A stretch of DNA of 23,384 nt from Lentisalinibacter sp037382365. Its GTDB lineage: Bacteria > Pseudomonadota > Gammaproteobacteria > Steroidobacterales > Woeseiaceae. Below, in pieces: positions 15,885-23,384 of the stretch; position 1 is the stretch's first letter, and each line of letters begins with the position of its first letter. Location of the stretch: positions 1-23,384 of the forward strand of contig JARRPZ010000088.1 in assembly GCA_037382365.1 (NCBI GenBank). The letters run 5' to 3'. The translations under genes were made by a program, and so were the position numbers. The notes under the pieces were generated by a model. That model did no database searches. It saw only the letters and a list, made by a program, of their open reading frames with translations, and was not told where the DNA came from.

Positions 15885-15972
15885 CGGTAGACATACCGAT
15901 GGGCGAGGCACCTTCCTAACGTTCTCCGCAGAGTGGCCGCCGGGTATCGGGCCCCTGAGCACGACGGAGAAT
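15885..15972 (+). promoter_or_regulatory. Riboswitch expression platform hiding the metB ribosome-binding site
   Basis: GTTCTCCG (15921-15928) pairs with CGGAGAAT (15965-15972), seven Watson-Crick pairs plus a G-T pair. The second arm contains GGAG, the metB Shine-Dalgarno sequence seven bases before ATG. No terminator-like T run follows, so control is predicted at translation. A small hairpin CGGTA/TACCG (15885-15898) and the segment GGCACCTT (15907-15914), complementary to the P3 strand, lie between aptamer and sequestering stem and may form the alternative structure. Confidence 0.6.
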
Positions 15973-15976
15973 ATCG

Positions 15977-17164
15977 ATGACATCAGCCCCCCATCGCGAG
16001 ACCCGAGCCGTACGCGCGGCGCTGGAATCCGACGCGCAGCACGGCGCGGTGGTGCCGCCGCTGCATCTGTCCTCGAACTACACGTTCGAGGGCTTCGCAC
16101 GGGCACGTCAGTACGACTACACGCGCAGCGGCAACCCGACACGGGACGCGCTGGCGAGGGCACTGACGGAACTGGAGGGCGGTGCGGACGCCGTGGTGAC
16201 GGCCTCCGGTATGTCGGCCATCGCACTGGTCTGTCAGCTGTTGCGCCCGGGCGAACTGGTCGTGGCGCCGCACGACTGTTACGGCGGCAGTTTCCGGCTG
16301 TTCAGCAATCTCGCTGCACGTGGGGCCTTCGAAGTCCTGTTCGTGGATCAGACCGATGCGCAGGCGATGGCCGCTGCCTGTGCCCGGCGTCCGCGCCTGA
16401 TCTGGGTGGAGACACCGAGCAATCCGCTGCTGCGCATCGTGGACATCCGGGCGGTGGTGGCGCAGGCGCGGGATTGCGGCGCGCTGGTCGCGGTGGACAA
16501 CACCTTCCTCTCGCCGGCCCTGCAGCAGCCGCTCGCTCTCGGCGCGGATATCGTGGTCCATTCGACGACGAAATATCTGAACGGGCACAGTGATGTCGTC
16601 GGTGGTGCCGTGGTGGCCGCGGACGACGCCCTCGCATCGGAACTCGCCGACTGGGCGAATTGCATCGGTGTGACCGGTGCGCCGTTCGACAGCTACCTGA
16701 CCTTGCGCGGTGTCCGCACACTGCACGCGCGCATGCGGCTGCACGAGGAGAATGCGGCGGCGATCGCCCGCTACCTGGTCGAACACGAGCGCGTCAGCCG
16801 GGTCTACTATCCGGGTCTGGAGAGTCATCCCCGGCACCTGGTGGCGGCGAGACAGCAGCAGGGCTACGGGGGCATGGTCAGTTTCGAGCTCAAGGGCGGC
16901 GTCGAAGATGCACGGCAGATTGCGGAGGGGCTGAGTCACTTTTCGCTGGCCGAGTCTCTCGGCGGCGTCGAGAGCCTCGTCTGCCATCCCGCCACCATGA
17001 CCCATGCCCCGATGACGCCCGAGGCGAGGACGGAAGCCGGCATCGGAGACGGCCTGATCCGTCTGAGCGTCGGCATCGAAGCGGCAGATGACCTGATCGC
17101 CGACCTCGGTCGCGCGCTGGATCGTCTGAGCGAAAGACAGGGACTGCTGGCGGTGGCAGGCTGA
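15977..17164 (+). CDS. metB: Cystathionine gamma-synthase MetB
   Basis: 395-residue PLP enzyme of the Cys/Met metabolism family that joins an activated homoserine (O-succinyl or O-acetyl) with cysteine to cystathionine. It follows E. coli MetB closely: PPLHLSSNYTF, YDYTRSGNPTRDALARALTELEGG, APHDCYGGS, ETPSNPLLRIVDI, VDNTFLSPALQ and the PLP lysine K199 in HSTTKYLNGHSDVVGG, then LAESLGGVESLV and MTHAPMTPEARTEAGI near the end. It is the first gene behind the SAM-I riboswitch and its ribosome-binding site lies in the predicted sequestering stem. ATG 15977 has GGAG seven bases upstream. Family members can also act as gamma-lyases, but the operon context favours synthesis. Confidence 0.93.
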   Translation: MTSAPHRETRAVRAALESDAQHGAVVPPLHLSSNYTFEGFARARQYDYTRSGNPTRDALARALTELEGGADAVVTASGMSAIALVCQLLRPGELVVAPHDCYGGSFRLFSNLAARGAFEVLFVDQTDAQAMAAACARRPRLIWVETPSNPLLRIVDIRAVVAQARDCGALVAVDNTFLSPALQQPLALGADIVVHSTTKYLNGHSDVVGGAVVAADDALASELADWANCIGVTGAPFDSYLTLRGVRTLHARMRLHEENAAAIARYLVEHERVSRVYYPGLESHPRHLVAARQQQGYGGMVSFELKGGVEDARQIAEGLSHFSLAESLGGVESLVCHPATMTHAPMTPEARTEAGIGDGLIRLSVGIEAADDLIADLGRALDRLSERQGLLAVAG

Positions 17165-17217
17165 CACCGGCGCCCGTTACGACCGGATTACTCGACACGG
17201 AGGGAGAGGAGCGAATC

Positions 17218-18543
17218 ATGGCACTGGATCTCAGCAAGCTTCATTACGAGACGTTACAGATACATGCCGGTCAGGAGCCGGCGCCGGGTACCAACTCGCG
17301 GGCTGTACCGATCTACCAGACGACGTCGTACACGTTCGACGATACGGATCACGGCGCGAGACTCTTCGCACTGCAGGAATTCGGCAACATCTACTCGCGG
17401 ATCATGAATCCGACCACGGATGTCTTCGAGCAGCGTGTGGCGGCCCTGGAAGGGGGCGTCGCGGCGCTCGCGACCGGCAGCGGTCAGGCGGCCCAGTTCC
17501 TCGCCATATCCACGCTGGCCGGGGCCGGCGATAACATCGTCTCCAGGAGTTCCCTGTACGGTGGCACGTACAACCAGTTCAAGGTCTCGCTGCCGCGTCT
17601 GGGCATCGACGTCCGCTTCGTCGAAGGGGACGCACTGGAGGACTATGCGGCGGCCATCGACGACAGGACCAGGGCGCTCTACGTGGAAGCGATCGGCAAT
17701 CCCGGGTTCGATGTGCCGGATTTCCGCAGCCTCGCGGATCTCGCCCACGATAACGGTATTCCGCTGATCGTGGACAACACGCTCGGCTGTTGCGGATATA
17801 TCGTCCGGCCCATCGAGCACGGGGCGGATATCGTCGTGCAGTCGGCCACGAAGTGGATCGGCGGTCATGGCACGACCATCGGCGGTGTCATCGTGGATTC
17901 CGGCAACTTCGACTGGGCGAGCGGGAAGTTCCCCGTCTTCACCGAGCCGTCGCCCGGCTATCACGGACTGAATTTCGCGGAGGTCTTCGGCAAGGACGGC
18001 CCGTTCGGGAATATCGCGTTCATCATCCGGGCCCGGGTGGAGGGCCTGCGGGACTTCGGCCCGGCCCTCAGTCCGTTCAACGCCTTCCTCCTGCTGCAGG
18101 GGCTGGAGACGTTGTCGCTGCGGGCGCAGCGCCATGTGGACAATACGCTCGAGCTGGCGCGCTGGCTCGGCGAGCAGCCGGACGTCTCTTTCGTGAACTA
18201 CCCGGGCCTGGAATCGCATCCCTATCACGAGCGGGCGACGCAGTACTTCCGCCACGGCTACGGGGCGGTGCTGACATTCGGCATCCGGGGCGGGGCCGAG
18301 GCCGGGCGCCGGTTCATCGAATCCGTCGAGCTCGCGAGCCATCTGGCGAATGTCGGCGATGCGAAGACGCTGGTCATCCATCCGGCGACGACGACCCACC
18401 AGCAGCTTACCGAGGAAGAGCAGCGCTCGGCGGGGGTGACGCCGGACCTGATCCGGGTGTCTGTCGGTATCGAGCACATTGACGACATAAAGGCGGACTT
18501 CGCGCAGGCGTTCGAAAAGGCCAGGAGCAGGGACGCCGCATGA
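17218..18543 (+). CDS. metY: O-acetylhomoserine sulfhydrylase MetY
   Basis: 441-residue PLP enzyme of the same superfamily as MetB but of the longer O-acetylhomoserine (thiol)-lyase group, making homocysteine directly from sulfide. Motifs are HAGQEPAPGTNSRAVPIYQT, YSRIMNPTTDVFEQRVAALEGG, SLYGGTYNQF, IVDNTLGCCGYI and the PLP lysine K212 in QSATKWIGGHGTTIGG. The inserted FPVFTEPSPGYHGL region and the HPATTTHQQLTEEEQ ending are typical of MetY. ATG 17218 follows a strong purine-rich ribosome-binding site (GGAGGGAGAGGAG) 53 bases after metB. It overlaps metX by four bases. With MetB it gives the cell two routes to homocysteine. Substrate depends on whether MetX makes the acetyl or succinyl ester. 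Confidence 0.93.
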   Translation: MALDLSKLHYETLQIHAGQEPAPGTNSRAVPIYQTTSYTFDDTDHGARLFALQEFGNIYSRIMNPTTDVFEQRVAALEGGVAALATGSGQAAQFLAISTLAGAGDNIVSRSSLYGGTYNQFKVSLPRLGIDVRFVEGDALEDYAAAIDDRTRALYVEAIGNPGFDVPDFRSLADLAHDNGIPLIVDNTLGCCGYIVRPIEHGADIVVQSATKWIGGHGTTIGGVIVDSGNFDWASGKFPVFTEPSPGYHGLNFAEVFGKDGPFGNIAFIIRARVEGLRDFGPALSPFNAFLLLQGLETLSLRAQRHVDNTLELARWLGEQPDVSFVNYPGLESHPYHERATQYFRHGYGAVLTFGIRGGAEAGRRFIESVELASHLANVGDAKTLVIHPATTTHQQLTEEEQRSAGVTPDLIRVSVGIEHIDDIKADFAQAFEKARSRDAA

Positions 18544-19628
18544 ATCTGCCTCCGGCGCTGGCGCGCCACATCTCCCCGGAGACGCGTTTCCGCGAGTTGT
18601 CCGGGCCGTTCCGACTGGAGAGCGGGGCCATCGTCGACAGCCCGGTCGTGGCCTACCGTACCTGGGGGCAACCGAACCGGGACGCCTCGAATGCCGTCCT
18701 CGTGTGCCATGCGCTCACGGGTTCTGCGGATGTCGATGCCTGGTGGGCAGGCATGCTGGGGCCCGGGCGGGCGCTGGACCCGGAACGCGACTTCGTCGTC
18801 TGCAGTAACGTGCTCGGCGGCTGTTACGGGACCAGCGGACCGCTGTCGCCTTCCCCTGGCGGCAACGGGCGCCTCGGCAGCGACTTCCCCCGCGTCACGG
18901 TACGCGACATGGTCCACCTGCAGGCACGCCTCCTCGACGCGCTCGGTATCGAGCGGCTGTCGCTCGTGATCGGGCCGTCGCTGGGCGGCATGCAGGCGCT
19001 CGAATGGGCCGCCTGCTACCCGGAACGTGTCGAGGCGATCGCTCCCATCGGCGTCTCGGCCCGCCACTCGGCCTGGTGCATCGGTATCAGCGAGGCACAG
19101 CGTCAGGCCATCCAGCGAGACCCCGCCTGGCTGGACGGTCACTATCCCGAGGACGCGCCGCCCCGGCAGGGTATGGCCGTGGCACGCATGATGGCGATGG
19201 TGAGCTACCGGAGCTGGGACAACCTGGACAGTCGCTTCGGCCGGGATCGGGCGAGCGACGATCTTTTCCAGGTGGAGTCCTATCTGCGTTACCAGGGCGA
19301 CAAGCTCGTCGATCGCTTCGATGCGGTCGCCTATGTGCGTCTGACCCAGGCGATGGACAGCCACGATCTCGGCCGCGGGCGGGGAGAGCTGGAGGCGGTG
19401 CTGGCGGGCATCCGCCAGCCGGCCCTCGTCGTGTCCGTCAGCTCCGACGTACTGTATCCGCCGCACGAGCAGCTTCAACTCGCCGAGCACATGCCGGCCG
19501 CACGCTACGAGGTCCTCGATACGCCCCACGGCCACGACGGTTTCCTGATCGATCTGGAGGAGCTGGGTTCGCTCGTCGCGGATTTCCGGCGGGATCCGGC
19601 GCCGGCTCGAAAAGCCGTCGCCGGCTGA
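18540..19628 (+). CDS. metX: Homoserine O-acyltransferase MetX
   Basis: 362-residue alpha/beta-hydrolase-fold enzyme that activates homoserine with an acyl-CoA. The catalytic triad is S147 in IGPSLGGMQALEW, D303 in SSDVLYPPHEQ and H332 in TPHGHDGFLID. CHALTGSADVDAWW, CSNVLGGCYGTSGP and GSDFPRVTVRDMVH are family signatures. MetX of Xanthomonas relatives is reported to use succinyl-CoA, although most MetX use acetyl-CoA, and the donor cannot be settled here; the partner MetY suggests acetyl, MetB allows either. ATG 18540 overlaps the metY stop as ATGA. It is the last gene of the riboswitch-controlled operon and ends 12 bases from convergent leuB. The gene looks intact. Confidence 0.93.
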   Translation: MNLPPALARHISPETRFRELSGPFRLESGAIVDSPVVAYRTWGQPNRDASNAVLVCHALTGSADVDAWWAGMLGPGRALDPERDFVVCSNVLGGCYGTSGPLSPSPGGNGRLGSDFPRVTVRDMVHLQARLLDALGIERLSLVIGPSLGGMQALEWAACYPERVEAIAPIGVSARHSAWCIGISEAQRQAIQRDPAWLDGHYPEDAPPRQGMAVARMMAMVSYRSWDNLDSRFGRDRASDDLFQVESYLRYQGDKLVDRFDAVAYVRLTQAMDSHDLGRGRGELEAVLAGIRQPALVVSVSSDVLYPPHEQLQLAEHMPAARYEVLDTPHGHDGFLIDLEELGSLVADFRRDPAPARKAVAG

Positions 19629-19644
19629 GCGAGACGCCGCTCAG
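19625..19644. terminator. Symmetric hairpin between convergent metX and leuB
   Basis: CTGAGCG (19625-19631), a six-base loop and CGCTCAG (19638-19644) form a perfect seven-pair stem that holds both convergent stop codons. There is no T run on either side, so it may be a weak two-way terminator or a chance palindrome. Confidence 0.35.
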
Positions 19645-20708
19645 TCGTCGTCCAGGCGTTCGATGACCGCGGCGGTCATGCCGCGTGTCCCCAGATAGGC
19701 GCGACCGGGCGGCGCGATGTCGGCGCTCCTCGCGCCGTCGCCGATCGCCTTTTCGATGGCTCGCTCCACCCGATCCGCCTCCTCGGCGAGCCCCAGGCTG
19801 TATCGCAGCAGCATGGCCACGCTCGCGATCGTCGCACAGGGATTGGCCGTATCCCGCCCGGCGATGTCCGGCGCCGAGCCGTGGATTGGCTCATAGAGAC
19901 CCCGGGTCCCGGCGCCGAGGGAGGCCGAGGGCAGCATGCCGAGCGAGGCGGCGAGCATCGAGGCCTCGTCGGTGAGGATGTCCCCGAACATGTTCTCGGT
20001 GACGATGACGTCGAATTCGGCGGGGCGACTGATGAGATGCATCGCGGCCGCGTCGACCAGCAGGTGTTCGAGCTCCACGTCGGGGAACTCGCTGGCGACG
20101 ATCTCCGTCGTCACCTGACGCCACAGCCTCGAGGTCTCCAGGACATTGGCCTTGTCCACCGAGGCGAGCCGTCCGCGTCGGTCGCGGGCGAGACCGGCCG
20201 CGACACGGACGATGCGTTCGATCTCGGGGCGGGTGTAGCGGCAGAGGTCGGACGCGCTGTCGGCGTCACGCTGCTTCTCCCCGAAGTAGATCCCGCCGGT
20301 GAGTTCGCGCACGACCAGCAGGTCCGTGCCCTGCAGCCGATCGGCGCGGATCGCGGACGATTCGTACAGCGCGGGCAGTGGTCGCACCGGGCGCAGATTC
20401 GCGAATACGCCGAGCGCCGAACGCAAATCCAGCAGGCCCTGTTCCGGGCGGACAGCGGCGTCGGGATCCGACCATTTGGGTCCGCCGACGGCGCCCAGCA
20501 GGACGGCGTCCGCCCGGTCACACAAAGCGAGCGTGTCCTCGGGCAGCGCCGTGCCACGTGCATCGATCGCGGCACCACCGATAAGGGCTTCGTCGATCTC
20601 GAAGCGATGGCCGTGCCGCTCCGCGACCGCCTCGAGCACCGCGGCGCCGGCGGCCGCCACTTCCGGACCGATGCCGTCCCCCGGGAGCAGGGCGATCAGG
20701 GCTTCCAC
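19641..20708 (-). CDS. leuB: 3-isopropylmalate dehydrogenase LeuB
   Basis: 355-residue NAD-dependent enzyme that oxidises and decarboxylates 3-isopropylmalate in leucine synthesis. From the GTG start at 20708 it reads VEALIALLPGDGIGPEV, the normal N-terminus. Substrate and metal residues are present: R96, R106, R134 (VVRELTGGIYFGE with Y141), K186 (SVDKANVLETSRLWR), D219 and D243/D247 in TENMFGDILTDEAS. GAGTRGLYEPIHGSAPDIAG marks the cofactor region. The frame is open back to 20789, inside leuD, but the extension is not conserved. GTG overlaps leuD by 13 bases and has no clear ribosome-binding site, so translation is probably coupled. It is the last gene of ilvE-leuC-leuD-leuB and is intact. 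Confidence 0.95.
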   Translation of the reverse strand: MEALIALLPGDGIGPEVAAAGAAVLEAVAERHGHRFEIDEALIGGAAIDARGTALPEDTLALCDRADAVLLGAVGGPKWSDPDAAVRPEQGLLDLRSALGVFANLRPVRPLPALYESSAIRADRLQGTDLLVVRELTGGIYFGEKQRDADSASDLCRYTRPEIERIVRVAAGLARDRRGRLASVDKANVLETSRLWRQVTTEIVASEFPDVELEHLLVDAAAMHLISRPAEFDVIVTENMFGDILTDEASMLAASLGMLPSASLGAGTRGLYEPIHGSAPDIAGRDTANPCATIASVAMLLRYSLGLAEEADRVERAIEKAIGDGARSADIAPPGRAYLGTRGMTAAVIERLDDD

Positions 20709-21280
20709 GGGCGGGTAGTTTCGAAGCGCTCGATGGCATTCTCCTGGCCGAGCAGGTAGCCGAGCTGGTCGGTTCCCTGCATCAGGCAATAGCGGGCGAA
20801 GGCCTCGATGCGGAATTCGTGTTCGCGTCCGTCCGGCAGCTTCAGGACACTGGACTCGAGATCGATGGTCACCTCGGCACCCGGATTCGCGAGCAGCCAG
20901 CGATGCAATTCCGCCGGAATCTCGACGGGCAGCAGACCGTTCTTCAGCGCATTGCTGCGGAATATGTCCGCGATCTCGGTGCTGATCACGGCCCGGATGC
21001 CGTAGTCCGCCAGTGCCCAGGGAGCATGTTCCCGCGACGAACCGCAGCCGAAGTTATTGCCGGCCACGAGTATCGATCGGCCTTCGGCATCCGGACGATT
21101 CAACACGAAATCCGGATCGGCGGTCCCGTCCTCGCGGTAGCGCCAGTCCGCGAACAGTGCCTGGCCGAGGCCTTCCCGGGTCGTCGTGGTCAGGAACCGG
21201 GCCGGGATGATCTGGTCGGTGTCGATGTCGCTCTGGTCGATAACGACCGTGGGAGACGTGATGCGGACGATGGGATCCAT
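20696..21280 (-). CDS. leuD: 3-isopropylmalate dehydratase small subunit LeuD
   Basis: 194-residue swivel-domain subunit that pairs with LeuC to isomerise 2-isopropylmalate to 3-isopropylmalate. Signatures are DTDQIIPARFL, VAGNNFGCGSSREHAPWAL, IADIFRSNALKNGLLPV and IDLESSVLKLPDG. Its length is near the usual bacterial LeuD (about 200). It begins five bases after leuC and overlaps leuB at its end. ATG 21280 starts a typical LeuD N-terminus with a short extension before the ITSPTVVI strand. Nothing odd is seen. Confidence 0.96.
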   Translation of the reverse strand: MDPIVRITSPTVVIDQSDIDTDQIIPARFLTTTTREGLGQALFADWRYREDGTADPDFVLNRPDAEGRSILVAGNNFGCGSSREHAPWALADYGIRAVISTEIADIFRSNALKNGLLPVEIPAELHRWLLANPGAEVTIDLESSVLKLPDGREHEFRIEAFARYCLMQGTDQLGYLLGQENAIERFETTRPWKP

Positions 21281-21285
21281 GGGGC

Positions 21286-22710
21286 TCAGTCTCCGTCGAG
21301 GAACGGTCTGGGGTCGGTAATGTGACCTGCTATCGCCGCCGCCGCCGCGGTCAGCGGACTCGCGAGGACGGTCCGGGCGCCGGCACCCTGTCGTCCCTCG
21401 AAGTTACGGTTGCTCGTGCTGACGGAGAGCTTGCCGCGCGGGACCGTGTCGCCGTTCATGCCGAGGCACATGGAGCAGCCGGATTCGCGCCATTCTGCAC
21501 CGGCGGCCCTGAAGATCTCGTCCAGGCCCCGGTCCTCCGCCTGTTGCTTGACCCGCTGGGATCCCGGCACGACCAGCATGCGGACATTGTCGGCTACGCG
21601 TCGTCCCCTGAGCAGGCCCGCCACCTGTTCCAGGTCGGAGATTCGCGAGTTCGTGCAGCTGCCGACGAACACCACGTCCACGGGTGTGCCGGCGATCGGT
21701 TTGCCGCCTTCGAGCTCCATGTAGCTCAGTGCCTTCGCGAGACTGCCGCCGGTACCCGTCGGGATCGTGTCCGTCACCGGGACCACCATCCCCGGATTGG
21801 TGCCGAAGGTCACCATGGGCGCGAGTGCCGAGGCATCGATGCGGACGGTGCGGTCGAATTCCGCCCCCTCGTCGCTTACCAGACCCCGCCAGCGTGCGAG
21901 CGCCCGTTCCCAGTCTTCGCCCCGTGGCGAGCGTGGTCTCTCCCGGAGATACTCGAACGTGGTCTCGTCCGGCGCGATCATGCCCGCCCGCGCGCCTGCC
22001 TCGATGGACATGTTGCAGATCGTCATCCGTGCTTCCATGTCGAGCGAGCGGATCGCCTCACCGCGGTATTCGATGACATGGCCGGTGCCGCCGTCCACGC
22101 CGATCTCGCCGATGATGGCGAGGATCAGGTCTTTCGCCGACACTCCCGGCGGCAGCGTGCCGTCGACCTCGATCGCGAGGGTCTTCGGTCTGCGCTGCAG
22201 CAGGCACTGGGTGGCCAGCACATGCCCGACTTCCGTGGTGCCGATGCCGAAGGCGAGGGCGCCGAACGCGCCGTGGGTCGAGGTGTGGCTGTCGCCGCAG
22301 ACGATCGTCTTGCCCGGCTGTGTGGCGCCGAGTTCCGGTCCGATCACGTGGACGATGCCACGGGAATCGCTGTCGAAACCCAGCAGGTCTATGCCGAACT
22401 CGCGGCAGTTCGTCTCCATCTGGCGGATCTGATTGGCGGCACTGGAACCCACGACCTCGATGTCCGCCAGCGTGTGCACGGGTGTCGTCGGTGTCGAGTG
22501 ATCCATGGTGGCAAGCGTCAGATCCGGCCGGCGGACCTGCAGTCCACGCTCGCGCAGGACGCTGAAAGCCTGCGGGGTGGTCACCTCGTGGATCAGGTGC
22601 AGATCGATATAGAGAACCGCGGGTGTCTCGTCGGTCTCCGGGACGACGATATGAGACTCCCAGACTTTCTCGAACAGAGTCTGCGGCCGATTCACCTCAT
22701 CCGCATTCAT
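21286..22710 (-). CDS. leuC: 3-isopropylmalate dehydratase large subunit LeuC
   Basis: 474-residue aconitase-like subunit carrying the [4Fe-4S] cluster. The three cluster cysteines are C352 (FVGSCTNSRISDL), C412 and C415 (ESGCSMCLGMNGD). TLFEKVWESHIV, DLHLIHEVTTPQAF, VCGDSHTSTHGAFGALAFGIGTTEVGHVLATQ and STSNRNFEGRQG are family signatures. It works with LeuD in leucine synthesis. ATG 22710 overlaps the ilvE stop as ATGA; about eight residues precede the conserved core. Length is normal. leuA, the first committed gene of the pathway, is not in the window. Confidence 0.96.
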   Translation of the reverse strand: MNADEVNRPQTLFEKVWESHIVVPETDETPAVLYIDLHLIHEVTTPQAFSVLRERGLQVRRPDLTLATMDHSTPTTPVHTLADIEVVGSSAANQIRQMETNCREFGIDLLGFDSDSRGIVHVIGPELGATQPGKTIVCGDSHTSTHGAFGALAFGIGTTEVGHVLATQCLLQRRPKTLAIEVDGTLPPGVSAKDLILAIIGEIGVDGGTGHVIEYRGEAIRSLDMEARMTICNMSIEAGARAGMIAPDETTFEYLRERPRSPRGEDWERALARWRGLVSDEGAEFDRTVRIDASALAPMVTFGTNPGMVVPVTDTIPTGTGGSLAKALSYMELEGGKPIAGTPVDVVFVGSCTNSRISDLEQVAGLLRGRRVADNVRMLVVPGSQRVKQQAEDRGLDEIFRAAGAEWRESGCSMCLGMNGDTVPRGKLSVSTSNRNFEGRQGAGARTVLASPLTAAAAAIAGHITDPRPFLDGD

Positions 22711-23384
22711 GCGGTGGCCGCCCCGGCCCCGGTGGAACCGGACCGGATGGGCTCGAGCCAGCCGCGGCGATCCTCGGTCTCACCGCTGAACAGGCCGAAG
22801 AACGCCTGCTGCAGCCGGGCGGTCACGGGCCCACGGCGGCCCTCGCCGATCTGGATACGGTCGACCGATCGGATCGGCGTCACTTCGGCGGCGGTACCGG
22901 TGAAGAACAACTCGTCCGCGAGATACAGCATCTCCCGGGGTATGTCCTGATAGACGACCGGGATTCCCATGTCGTCCGCGAGACAGATGATGCTGTGGCG
23001 CGTGATGCCGCCCAGGATGGAGGAGGAGACGGGCGGGGTGTAGATCGTCCCGTCACGGACCAGGAACAGGTTTTCGCCTGCACCCTCGCTCACGAGGCCG
23101 TTCGTGGAGAGCGCGATGCCTTCGGTGAATCCGAGCCGCTTCGCCTCCATGCTGATGAGCTGGCTCGACAGATAGTTGCCGCCGGCCTTCGCCAGTGCGG
23201 GCATCGTGTTCGGCGCCACTCTCTGCCACGAGGAGACGCAGACGTCCACGCCCTGCTCGAGGCCGTCGGCGCCGAGGTACGCACCCCATTCCCAGGCCGC
23301 GATGGCGACGTCCACGGGATGGTCCTCTCTGGGTGACAGGCCGACCTCCCCATAGCCACGGAGCGCCACGGGGCGAATATAGGC
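22707..23384 (-). CDS. ilvE: Branched-chain amino acid aminotransferase IlvE, 5' end outside the window
   Basis: The 225 visible residues are the C-terminal two thirds of a fold IV PLP aminotransferase that makes leucine, isoleucine and valine from their 2-oxoacids. They run in frame from the window edge (AYIRPVALRGYGEVG) and track E. coli IlvE: IAAWEWGAYLGADGLEQG, VSSWQRVAPNTMPA, the PLP lysine in ALAKAGGNYLSS, NGLVSEGAGENLF, SSILGGITRHSII, LADELFFTGTAAEVTPIRSVD and QQAFFGLFSGETED. About 80-90 N-terminal residues lie beyond the right edge. It is followed by leuC with a four-base overlap, so it is probably the first or an early gene of this operon. The promoter is not visible. Confidence 0.95.
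   Translation of the reverse strand, partial: AYIRPVALRGYGEVGLSPREDHPVDVAIAAWEWGAYLGADGLEQGVDVCVSSWQRVAPNTMPALAKAGGNYLSSQLISMEAKRLGFTEGIALSTNGLVSEGAGENLFLVRDGTIYTPPVSSSILGGITRHSIICLADDMGIPVVYQDIPREMLYLADELFFTGTAAEVTPIRSVDRIQIGEGRRGPVTARLQQAFFGLFSGETEDRRGWLEPIRSGSTGAGAATA

Noticed and set aside
15983..18477. Long minus-strand frames opposite metB and metY (about 394 and 407 codons)
   Set aside because: They are antisense shadows of clear PLP enzymes and show no domain of their own.
20709..20789. Longer N-terminus for leuB
   Set aside because: It overlaps leuD further and is not found in LeuB proteins, which begin at the LLPGDGIGPE strand.

Overview
The window is a high-GC, densely packed stretch of proteobacterial chromosome devoted almost entirely to amino-acid biosynthesis. 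Three features point to a gammaproteobacterium near the Xanthomonadales/Lysobacterales: a fused aspartate kinase/diaminopimelate decarboxylase, a his operon headed by a TrpR-like regulator, and a methionine operon under a SAM-I (S-box) riboswitch. This placement rests on recalled gene organisation, not on a tree. No mobile element, integrase, CRISPR array or phage gene was seen.

Layout: (1) 33-109 (+) tRNA-Pro(GGG). (2) 148-1416 (-) class III nucleotide-cyclase-like protein. (3) 1587-4161 (+) possible short leader ORF, D-2-hydroxyglutarate-dehydrogenase-like flavoenzyme and a membrane-anchored Ser/Thr kinase, joined by overlapping stop/start codons. (4) 4268-8619 (+) ilvD and the lysine-pathway fusion gene. 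(5) 15609-8635 (-) his operon: TrpR-like regulator, hisG, hisD, hisC, hisB, hisH, hisA, hisF, hisE. (6) 15717-19628 (+) sigma-70-type promoter, SAM-I riboswitch, metB, metY, metX. (7) 23384-19641 (-) ilvE (cut by the window edge), leuC, leuD, leuB. The 368-base gap between the TrpR-like gene and metB is fully used by two divergent promoters, a TrpR-type operator and the riboswitch.

The genes cover the aspartate family (lysine, methionine), the branched-chain family (ilvD, ilvE, leuBCD) and histidine. Control visible in the DNA is a palindromic operator over the his promoter and a riboswitch whose last hairpin can hide the metB ribosome-binding site.

The most striking result is that the his operon looks damaged at several gene starts. 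hisC has lost roughly 35 residues near its N-terminus with a frame change. The hisB stop and hisH start (with the first beta strand of HisH) are missing, as if removed by a short deletion. hisF begins with ATT behind a perfect Shine-Dalgarno sequence. No hisI (phosphoribosyl-AMP cyclohydrolase) coding sequence lies next to hisE. Either this lineage is losing histidine synthesis, the intact functions are elsewhere, or the sequence contains errors; read-level checking would decide.
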